Assembly (NCBI GenBank): GCA_050742535.1 | Contig: JBOGIQ010000074.1 | Location: forward strand, 1 to 20,396 | Source: Gp6-AA40 sp050742535 | GTDB taxonomy: Bacteria > Acidobacteriota > Vicinamibacteria > Vicinamibacterales > UBA2999 | Direction: 5' to 3' | DNA: 20,396 bases | In this document: one piece after another, positions 8,209-14,129 of the stretch | How the letters are laid out: every line of letters starts with the position of its first letter | Position numbering within the stretch: position 1 is the first letter of the stretch | Made by a program: the position numbers and the translations under genes | Notes under the pieces: generated by a model | Seen by the model: only the letters and a program-made list of their open reading frames with translations | The model's database searches: none | Told to the model about the DNA's origin: nothing

Positions 8209-8345
8209 GGGTGGCTGGGTTGCCTGGGTTGCCTGGGTTGCCTGGGTTGCCTGGGTTGCCCTGGGTAGTAGCAACGGCGGTTTAGACGAAGCTGATCAGG
8301 CGCTGGCCGGTCGTTTAAACCCAGGCAACTCAGGCCACCCAACGG
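8209..8345. repeat. 9-nt tandem array with opposed distal arm upstream of ompH
   Basis: Four perfect copies of GGTTGCCTG (8218-8253), a degenerate fifth copy and a variant first unit (8209-8217) make the proximal arm. A near-perfect complement to its beginning lies at 8317-8340. On the minus strand the proximal arm therefore reads as repeated GGCAACCCA ending 1-2 nt before the ompH ribosome site. About 86 nt separates the arms. I see nothing else in the loop region. Confidence 0.85.
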
Positions 8346-8432
8346 CGCCACCAAGTTGTCACACCCCATGGCAGGGAGCAGGCGCGCCCCGGAGTCGGCG
8401 GCCGCGGCGGCGCAGGGCTGGCCCTTCGCGGC

Positions 8433-8741
8433 GTGACGCTGACCGGCGCGCAGCAGCAGCAAGTCCGCGTGTTGACGGAACAGCACCGCGAGCAGAACCG
8501 CGCGTCAGCGGAAAGGCTGCGGGTAGCCCTCGATGCGCAACGGCAGGCCGCGGACGCCACTCCGGTGAACGAGCAGGCGATTCGCATTGCCGCCCGCGAG
8601 GTGGCTGACGCGCAGGCCGAGGTTCTGATCGCGCAGACGAAGCTGCGGGCGTCAGTACTGGCCTTGCTGACACCGGAGCAGCGGGCGCAGGCAAAGCAGG
8701 CCATCTCGGAGCGGGGCGGACGTCGCGCTGTGCGGCCGTAG
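8433..8741 (+). CDS. Spy/CpxP-like (LTXXQ) protein lacking its signal peptide, probably truncated
   Basis: A 102-residue, nearly all-helical protein beginning VTLTGAQQQQVRVLTEQHRE and ending near LLTPEQRAQAKQAI. These two motifs mark the LTXXQ/Spy-CpxP family of periplasmic chaperones and metal or stress sensors. Real members start with a signal peptide. Here the frame stays open upstream to a TAA at 8316, encoding a Gly/Arg linker typical of the family (GVGGRGGAGLALRG), but no in-frame ATG and no hydrophobic segment are found. What lies upstream is the distal arm of the 9-nt repeat. The only nearby ATG (8368) is in another frame and stops at 8436. Either the N-terminus was lost, making this a remnant, or the product is cytoplasmic. 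GTG at 8433 is only the first recognised start codon and is uncertain. Confidence 0.55.
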   Translation: MTLTGAQQQQVRVLTEQHREQNRASAERLRVALDAQRQAADATPVNEQAIRIAAREVADAQAEVLIAQTKLRASVLALLTPEQRAQAKQAISERGGRRAVRP

Positions 8742-8753
8742 GTGCGTCGGTAC

Positions 8754-8945
8754 TTTGTGCTTGGTGCTTGGTCCGTTCCTTAGTCCTTGGTCCGTGCAAG
8801 GTCCAATGTCCTCGTCCATGCTCCCGGCGCACCAGGACCAAGGACCAAGGACCAAGGACTGCGGACCAGGGACCAAGGACCAAGGACGGACCCGGGACCA
8901 GGGACCAGGGACGGACCAAGCACTAAGACCCAAGGACAAAGGACC
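8754..8945. repeat. 7-nt periodic array with opposed arms upstream of marR
   Basis: The gap between the Spy-like and MarR genes is filled with degenerate heptads. The left arm (8754-8812) has TTGGTCC, TTAGTCC and TGCTTGG-type units. The right arm (8831-8945) has the complement type GGACCAA, repeated perfectly near 8836-8856 and alternating with GGACCAG. The arms could form a long imperfect hairpin with a loop near 8813-8830. The array ends about 30 nt before the marR start. Confidence 0.8.
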
Positions 8946-8975
8946 AGTCAGACGGCTCTGGTACGCTAGCGGTCC

Positions 8976-9416
8976 ATGACGCAAGCGACGCCGGATCCGG
9001 TGCTGGAATTCATTCGACGGATGTGGGCCGTCGACCACGAATTACAGCGCGTCTCGAAACGCATGGTGAGCCGCATCGGACTTACGGCGCCGCAGCGGCT
9101 GGCGGTGAGATTCATCGGCCTGCAGCAAGGGCTGACACTCGGCGGCCTGGCCGAGCTCCTGCACCTGCACGCAGGCACCGTGACCGGCATCGTGCAGCGC
9201 CTCGAGTCGTTCGGCCTCGTCGTGCAGACGCGAAGCGCCGAGGACAGCCGCCGGCGGCATCTGACGCTGACGGCGAAGGGTCAGCGCGTCAACCGTCAGC
9301 GCAAAGGGACGGTGGAGGCGGCCGTCCGTCGCGTCGCCGGCACCATCACCGCCGCCGAGCTGGCGACGGCAGCGCGTGTCATGGATCTGCTGGCCGAGAA
9401 TCTGGCGGCGGAGTAG
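8976..9416 (+). CDS. MarR-family transcriptional regulator
   Basis: A 146-residue winged-helix DNA-binding repressor or activator, expected to act as a dimer. The core (about 35-105) shows a recognition-helix region (HLHAGTVTGIVQRLESFGLV) followed by the family's wing motif AEDSRRRHLTLTAKG. Flanking helices at both ends would form the dimer interface. No ligand or target can be deduced. No ribosome site precedes the ATG; instead TACGCT lies 8 nt upstream, so a leaderless transcript is possible, though no good -35 box is visible. The neighbour on the opposite strand is a tiny membrane protein whose upstream region contains an imperfect palindrome (see findings). Confidence 0.9.
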   Translation: MTQATPDPVLEFIRRMWAVDHELQRVSKRMVSRIGLTAPQRLAVRFIGLQQGLTLGGLAELLHLHAGTVTGIVQRLESFGLVVQTRSAEDSRRRHLTLTAKGQRVNRQRKGTVEAAVRRVAGTITAAELATAARVMDLLAENLAAE

Positions 9417-9419
9417 GGG

Positions 9420-9527
9420 TCAGTCCCTGGTCGGGTCCTCGCGGCGGCTGGCACGATCGGCCTGAAACAGCGCAAAAAAGACGACGATCATCCCGACGGT
9501 CGACAGGAAAGCAAAGGTCTCGAACAC
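9420..9527 (-). CDS. Small single-span membrane protein (35 aa)
   Basis: A short frame starting GTG at 9527, preceded by GGAGA at 7-nt spacing. It encodes a 35-residue peptide: a short N-terminus, one hydrophobic span (FAFLSTVGMIVVFFALF) and a charged, Arg-rich cytoplasmic-type tail ending RREDPTRD. The layout resembles small membrane peptides that modulate larger membrane proteins, but I recognise no family. It lies 73 nt beyond the degQ-like gene on the same strand, ends 4 nt beyond marR, and could be read from either the upstream operon or the promoter-like GATAAT at 9572-9577. The overlapping frame from the ATG at 9534 has no such organisation. Length gives little statistical support. Confidence 0.45.
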   Translation of the reverse strand: MFETFAFLSTVGMIVVFFALFQADRASRREDPTRD

Positions 9528-9571
9528 CCGGCATTCTCCACTGATTGGGGGCGATAGTTTTACGTACAAGT

Positions 9572-9577
9572 ATTATC
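9572..9577 (-). promoter_or_regulatory. Possible -10 box for the small membrane protein
   Basis: GATAAT on the minus strand lies in the only AT-rich patch of this region, about 45 nt upstream of the GTG at 9527. No convincing -35 box is seen. The surrounding 22 nt (9563-9584) form an imperfect palindrome with ACGT at both ends. Confidence 0.25.
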
Positions 9578-9600
9578 GCACGTCGATCAGGGGCAGCGCG

Positions 9601-11025
9601 TTATTCGACCGTAAACGCCAGGAACAGCAGCTCGCCGCGACGTTCGAGGTGGAGCACGACGGCATCGCCGGACTTCAACTGATCGAGCGCGGCGCGCAGT
9701 TCGGCCACGCTGGCGACCGGTCTCTTGTTCACGGCATAGACGACATCTCCGGCCGCAAGCCCGCCCTCACGCGCGTCGATTCCGCGCGCAGCCGTCGAGG
9801 CGACCACGACGCCGCTCTTCACCCGCAGCACCGGAAGCATTGTCGCGATTCGCGGATCGAGGTCCACGCCGAGGATGCCCAGCCGCGGGACCAGGTTCTG
9901 TCGCGGATCGGCCGACTGCAGGCTGGAGAACGGGTCGTGCCGCTCGGTCATCGCGACGGCGATCTTCAGCGTCTGGCCGTCGCGGAGCACGTCGAGCGCG
10001 ATGACGTCGCCGATGAGACGGCGATACAGATTGACGTGGAGCTGCCGGCCGTTCTCCATCGCCTTGCCATCGAGCGCGAGCACGATGTCGCCGGGACGGA
10101 TGCCTGCCTGCGCCGCGGGGCTTCCGGGGATCACGTCAGCGAGGATCACGCCGGAATTCCGCGGCAGCTGCAGTCCGGTCGCGAGCTCCGGCGTGATCGT
10201 TTGCGCACGGATGCCGATCTCGCCGCGGCGAACGCGGCCGAACTTCCTGATCTGGTCGTACACGGCGCGAACGATGTTGCTCGGCGCGGCGAAGCTCAAC
10301 CCGTCGTTCCCGCCCGTTTGGCTGACGATCAGCGTGTTGATGCCGACCAGCCGCCCGCGAACGTCAACCAGCGGGCCGCCGCTGCTCCCCGGGTTGATGG
10401 ACGCGTCGGTCTGCACGTAGATCATCGGCGACTCGGGTTCCAGCTGCCGCGCCACCGAGCTGATCACGCCCAGGGACACAGAGTTGTTCAAGCCGAGAGG
10501 GCTGCCGAAGGCGAGCACCAGTTGCCCCGCGCTCAGCTCGTCGGAGTCCCCGAACGTGAGCGTCGGCAGATTGCGTTCCTCGATCTTGACGACGGCGAGG
10601 TCGGTCTCGACGTCGACGCCGACGATCTGACCGGTCACGCTGCGGCCGCGTGTTCGGAGAATCGAGCGGCCATCCGCCGGCACGGACAGCTCCACCCGCA
10701 GCCGCTGTGCGCCGCGAACGACGTGGGCATTGGTGATGATGTAGCCATCGGCGTCGACAATCACGCCGGATCCGGAGGCGCGCTGCGTCGAGACCAGGTC
10801 GGCGCTCCGCGCCACCACGCCGTCGCCGGGCGCGTACGACGTGGCAAAGATTTCAACGACCGCCGGCGTGACCACCCGCGTCGTTGCCGCCAGCGTCTGA
10901 CTCAGGTCGCGGTCGATGGTGGCGGCAGTCCTGGGTACGGGTTGGGCGGCGACGGGCACAGTCACCAGCACAAACGCAATTGCTGCCGCCGAGCGAACCA
11001 TTCGGCGTCTTCGTCGCAAAAACAC
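9601..11025 (-). CDS. DegP/DegQ/HtrA-family periplasmic serine protease with two PDZ domains
   Basis: A 474-residue HtrA protease for envelope protein quality control. GTG at 11025 is chosen because AAGGAG lies 6 nt upstream; an Arg-rich n-region and hydrophobic core (AAAIAFVLVTVPVAAQ) form the signal peptide. The trypsin-like domain carries the complete triad: His101 in NAHVV, Asp142 in ETDLAVVK and Ser215 in GSSGGPL. PDZ1 (about 270-360) includes GVILADVIPGSPAAQAGIRPGD. PDZ2 (about 385-474) includes GDVVYAVNKRPVASVAELRA. It lies 111 nt downstream of the DUF1569 gene on the same strand, so it may belong to the kinase operon, although heptad repeats fill part of that gap. DegP, DegQ and DegS roles cannot be separated from sequence; two PDZ domains argue against DegS. 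Confidence 0.94.
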   Translation of the reverse strand: MFLRRRRRMVRSAAAIAFVLVTVPVAAQPVPRTAATIDRDLSQTLAATTRVVTPAVVEIFATSYAPGDGVVARSADLVSTQRASGSGVIVDADGYIITNAHVVRGAQRLRVELSVPADGRSILRTRGRSVTGQIVGVDVETDLAVVKIEERNLPTLTFGDSDELSAGQLVLAFGSPLGLNNSVSLGVISSVARQLEPESPMIYVQTDASINPGSSGGPLVDVRGRLVGINTLIVSQTGGNDGLSFAAPSNIVRAVYDQIRKFGRVRRGEIGIRAQTITPELATGLQLPRNSGVILADVIPGSPAAQAGIRPGDIVLALDGKAMENGRQLHVNLYRRLIGDVIALDVLRDGQTLKIAVAMTERHDPFSSLQSADPRQNLVPRLGILGVDLDPRIATMLPVLRVKSGVVVASTAARGIDAREGGLAAGDVVYAVNKRPVASVAELRAALDQLKSGDAVVLHLERRGELLFLAFTVE

Positions 11026-11089
11026 TGAGATCTCCTTGTTGCCCCCCGGATATTACGGGATGTTCCGGCCGTTCGGCACGTGAGTAGTC

Positions 11090-11121
11090 GCTAATCCCTG
11101 ATCCCCGATCCCCGATCCCCG
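11090..11121. repeat. Short heptad array (CCCGATC)
   Basis: About four 7-nt units (GCTAATC, CCTGATC, then CCCGATC twice) end 15 nt beyond the DUF1569 stop, between that gene and the degQ-like gene. No complementary arm is visible. The period matches the GGACCAA array upstream of marR but the sequence differs. Confidence 0.7.
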
Positions 11122-11136
11122 CAGGGCGCAGCCTCC

Positions 11137-11592
11137 CTACGCGCCGAACTGGCGCAAGTGATGATCGGTATGGAGGTAGGCCCAGCGCAGCCACTCTTTC
11201 CGCGACATCGGTCCGAAGATCGGATGCGTCGGGCACATCGCCTGCCGTTCCTCGACGAACCGTCGCAGCCGCGTGTCCAGTTCGCGCACATCCCTGACGA
11301 ACTCCTGCGGCTTCGTTCCGCCGATTTCCTGATCGATCTCCGCCACCGTGCGGATCCCTGACGGCCATCGCAGCGGCAGGTAGAGCGCGATCCACTTGAC
11401 GATCGTTCTCTTCAGCGGGCCGTTCACGGCGCCGGCGGTCTTCTGATCCGCCGCGACGAGCATCGCGTCGCCGAGGTGGCAGATCATCTGGTGGGCCGAC
11501 ATGCGGCCCCAGCGCGCGGCACTGTCGGGCCGTACGGTCTGCAGGCGGCGCAGCAGATCGGCCAGATCGCCGGGACGCGCCAGCGTCCTCAT
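11137..11592 (-). CDS. DUF1569 (DinB-superfamily) protein
   Basis: A 151-residue four-helix-bundle protein of the DUF1569 branch of the DinB/YfiT superfamily. Family hallmarks are MSAHQMICHLGDAM (His34, His39) and the C-terminal WAYLHTDHHLRQFGA (His141, His144, His145), the histidines expected to bind a metal. Members include thiol-dependent transferases, but many have no known reaction and none can be assigned here. Its ATG overlaps the TGA of the kinase gene (ATGA, 11589-11592), so it is almost certainly translated from the same message by coupling. Full length compared with relatives; no signal peptide, so cytoplasmic. Confidence 0.87.
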   Translation of the reverse strand: MRTLARPGDLADLLRRLQTVRPDSAARWGRMSAHQMICHLGDAMLVAADQKTAGAVNGPLKRTIVKWIALYLPLRWPSGIRTVAEIDQEIGGTKPQEFVRDVRELDTRLRRFVEERQAMCPTHPIFGPMSRKEWLRWAYLHTDHHLRQFGA

Positions 11593-13985
11593 GCCGCTCG
11601 AAGCGGCGGGCGTCCGAGCAAGCGCTCGCCGCCCGCCTCGCGGAATGCCGCGAGCGCGCGGTCGCGGCCGGCCTCGGCGTCCGCGAGCACGGCGCGGAAC
11701 ACGGGATTGGATCGCAGCGGGTCGAAATGACGGCTGCGGGCAAGCGTCGGTACGGCGAAGTACCCCTTGGCGACGGCGTGCGTCAGGTGCGAAAGCCCCG
11801 CGTCGATTGCACCGGCCTCACAGAGCATCCATCCCTCCAGGAAGATCGCTTCCGGGTCGAACTGGATCTTCACGCCGGCGAGGATGTTGATGTGCTGCAG
11901 CATGTCCGCAGGGCGGCGATCGAGCCACGCCATGAGGTAGTCCCACCAGACGCGGAACGTGGGGAGCGTCAGGGTGTCGCGGAGATCGTTGAGCAGGTGG
12001 CGGGCCTCCTCATGCCGCCCCGCAAGGCCGAGCGCCATGACACGAATGCCGTCGTCCGCACCGCCGGTGACCGTTTCGACACCGCTCAGGCTGTCGACGT
12101 TGTCGGTCAAGAGCAGCGTCGCCAGGAGGCTCGTCGCGATATGCGGGTCGAGCCGCCGTGCCTCGGCGTGCGCGGCGATCGCCTCGTCGTACAGCCCGGC
12201 GTACCGGCAGGCCTGCACCAGTCCGGCGAAGAGCTCCGGATCGTTGCGGTGGCGCGCGGCCTCGTGCAGGAGGCGCACGATCGCGCGTTCCGACTGGCCG
12301 ATGTCCGATTCCAGCGCCGCATAGAATTTGTGCGCGACAGACAGGCGAGGGTTCAGTGCCAGCGCGCGCTGCAGCGCTTCTTCCGCCAGACGCTCGCCGT
12401 CGCTCATCCCTTCGACGTATTTGCCGAGCACCCGGTGCGCGCGTCCAAGGTGCGCCCAGGCCGGTGCGAAATCCGGATCGAGTTCCAGCGCACGCAGGTA
12501 GAGATCGCGCGCTTCCCTGATGCCAGCGTAGGAGCGTGACAGCTCGTTCGCGCGGAGGTAGAGCTCGTAGGCGCGCGGATGCGGCGCGGCGGGCGGCGAC
12601 GCGGGCGGCGCCGAGGCCGAGGACGTCTCCCGCGTCAACGGCGGCGACAGCGCCTCGACCACACGCTTCGCGATGTCGTCCTGCAGCGCGAACAGGTTGC
12701 CGAGCGTCGCGTGTACGGTGTGCGTGGTGAGCAGCGTGCCGCCTGGTGCGTCGACGAGCTGTGCCGTGGCGCGGACCTGATCGCCATCGCGCAGCAGCGT
12801 GCCCATGACCACCCGATCGACATCGGCTTCCGATGCGAGCAGCTTGAGGTCAGGCGCAGCGCCGGCATGACGCGCGGCGATCGCGCTCGAGCGCACGATC
12901 AGCGAACCGGCGCTGGACAGGGAGCTCGAGATCGCGTCGGGAAGACTGAACGTCAGGAAGTCGATCTCCGGGTCCGGTCGCAGGACGTGGAACGGCAGGA
13001 CGACCACGCGCGTCAGCGTGCGGGCGAGCGCCCGCGTGTCCTCGCCCTCCGTCCGCAGCTCGCGGAGCTCGTCCGACATATCCTCGGCGGACTCGAAACG
13101 CTGTTCGGGCCGCTTGGCCAGCCCGCGGCGGATCACCCGATCGACCGCTGCGACCAGCGGTGAGCCGCTCAGCGCCGGCGGCTGCTCGTGCATCGTCGCA
13201 TGCAGCACGTCGACGATCGTCTTGCCGCTGAACGCCGGCCGTCCGGCCAGCATTTCAAACAGGATGGCCGATGTCGCGAAGAGATCCGCGCGACCATCGA
13301 CCTCTTCTTCGGTCACCTGCTCCGGCGCCATGTAGCGTGGCGTGCCAATGGCCAGGCCTGGCTGCGTCAGCGCAGCCGTGAGGTCCGTCGCCCCAACCGC
13401 ATCACGCCGAGCCAGGCCGAAGTCGAGCAGCTTCACCCCGTGCGGCGTGAGGTACACGTTCGACGGCTTCACGTCGCGATGGACGAGACCCCGGCCGTGA
13501 AGGGCAGAGAGCGCCGCAAGCATACCGAGCACGATCTGCACCGAATCGGAGACCGACAGTGGCCCGCGCCGCAAACGATCGGCAAGCGATTCACCCTCGA
13601 GCAGTTCCATGGCGATGAACAGCGTGCCGTGGTCCTCGCCGATTTCGTGGATCTGACAGACGTTCGGATGGTTGACGCTGGCGGCGGCGCGCGCTTCGCG
13701 CCAGAACCGTTTCCGTGCGGTGTCGCTGTCGGCCAGCGACGAGATCGTTTTCAGAGCGACGGAGCGCTCGAGCCGCTCATCGCGCGCGGCATACACGACG
13801 CCCATTCCGCCTTCGCCCAGCTTCCGCACGATCGCGTAATGCCCGATGCGCGAGGGAAGTTGGGAAGGCGATTGGACCGGCTGGGCGAGAGCGTCAGGAG
13901 CCTGCGGCGGCGCGACTCCGGTCAGCCACTGATAGAGCGCCCGCCGCCACCCGCGGCCTGAGCTTTCGATGGGGTTGCTGGGCAC
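11589..13985 (-). CDS. Serine/threonine protein kinase with TolB-like and TPR regions, no membrane span
   Basis: A 798-residue Hanks-type kinase. The kinase domain (about 48-310) has all key residues: GEGGMG (57-62), Lys79 in VALKT, Glu97, HRDVKPSN with Asp171, DFG with Asp188, and APE at 220-222. Residues 326-445 resemble the TolB N-terminal/FlgO-like module found in TPR-type cyclases and CadC-like regulators (VVVLPFHVLRPDPEIDFLT; VMGTLLRDGDQVRATAQLVD). A Pro/Ala linker (455-470) leads to TPR-like helices (about 470-760). Many acidobacterial kinases have a membrane span after the kinase domain; I find none, so it is probably soluble. GTG at 13985 is the first start after an in-frame stop, yet the good ribosome site at 14007-14015 points to another frame (see leader frame). 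It is coupled to the DUF1569 gene. Confidence 0.92.
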   Translation of the reverse strand: MPSNPIESSGRGWRRALYQWLTGVAPPQAPDALAQPVQSPSQLPSRIGHYAIVRKLGEGGMGVVYAARDERLERSVALKTISSLADSDTARKRFWREARAAASVNHPNVCQIHEIGEDHGTLFIAMELLEGESLADRLRRGPLSVSDSVQIVLGMLAALSALHGRGLVHRDVKPSNVYLTPHGVKLLDFGLARRDAVGATDLTAALTQPGLAIGTPRYMAPEQVTEEEVDGRADLFATSAILFEMLAGRPAFSGKTIVDVLHATMHEQPPALSGSPLVAAVDRVIRRGLAKRPEQRFESAEDMSDELRELRTEGEDTRALARTLTRVVVLPFHVLRPDPEIDFLTFSLPDAISSSLSSAGSLIVRSSAIAARHAGAAPDLKLLASEADVDRVVMGTLLRDGDQVRATAQLVDAPGGTLLTTHTVHATLGNLFALQDDIAKRVVEALSPPLTRETSSASAPPASPPAAPHPRAYELYLRANELSRSYAGIREARDLYLRALELDPDFAPAWAHLGRAHRVLGKYVEGMSDGERLAEEALQRALALNPRLSVAHKFYAALESDIGQSERAIVRLLHEAARHRNDPELFAGLVQACRYAGLYDEAIAAHAEARRLDPHIATSLLATLLLTDNVDSLSGVETVTGGADDGIRVMALGLAGRHEEARHLLNDLRDTLTLPTFRVWWDYLMAWLDRRPADMLQHINILAGVKIQFDPEAIFLEGWMLCEAGAIDAGLSHLTHAVAKGYFAVPTLARSRHFDPLRSNPVFRAVLADAEAGRDRALAAFREAGGERLLGRPPLRAA

Positions 13986-13999
13986 CGAAAGCTCATCAT
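13922..13999 (-). CDS. Possible 25-codon leader frame overlapping the kinase start
   Basis: AAGGAGGGG (14015-14007) stands 7 to 9 nt before an ATG-ATG pair at 13999-13994. That frame runs 25 codons out of phase with the kinase and stops at 13922, 64 nt inside the kinase gene. The peptide (MMSFRCPATPSKAQ then a Gly run) looks like no known protein. It may be a translated leader that controls kinase initiation, or a sign that the kinase's own start lies elsewhere or that one base is missing in the sequence. Confidence 0.25.
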   Translation of the reverse strand: MMSFRCPATPSKAQAAGGGGRSISG

Positions 14000-14032
14000 A
14001 CCGTCACCCCTCCTTGGCGACGGCATCGCATC

Positions 14033-14122
14033 AGGTCCGCCTGAAGGCGGACACTACGAATGCGCTCGCTGGCGCGCAGCGTGCACACACTCCGTACGGA
14101 GTGTCCGCCTTCAGGCGGACCT
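14033..14122. repeat. Head-to-head REP doublet in the kinase / PQQ dehydrogenase divergent promoter
   Basis: Two 23-nt arms (14033-14055 and 14100-14122) are perfect inverted copies, and each arm is itself a hairpin with a TTCA loop (GTCCGCC / GGCGGAC stem). Reading outward, one arm is headed by GTAG (14057-14054, minus) and the other by GGAG (14098-14101, plus), the two tetranucleotides known at the 5' side of RAYT-associated REP palindromes. Between them are a CGCTG/CAGCG hairpin (14067-14081) and a perfect 18-nt palindrome (14087-14104) that runs into the right arm. The element takes up most of the 144-nt space between two divergent starts and its right end lies 7 nt from the next ATG. Confidence 0.85.
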
Positions 14123-14129
14123 GGAGAAC

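Noticed and set aside
8218..8262. CRISPR-like array
   Set aside because: Repeats are 9 nt and contiguous with no spacers, and no cas genes are present.
8207..8608. Frame encoding WVAWVAWVA repeats
   Set aside because: It is simply the translation of the 9-nt intergenic array; no gene features follow.
9649..11028. 459-codon frame opposite the HtrA protease
   Set aside because: It is the mirror of the protease gene, rich in Arg/His/Asp without any recognisable fold.
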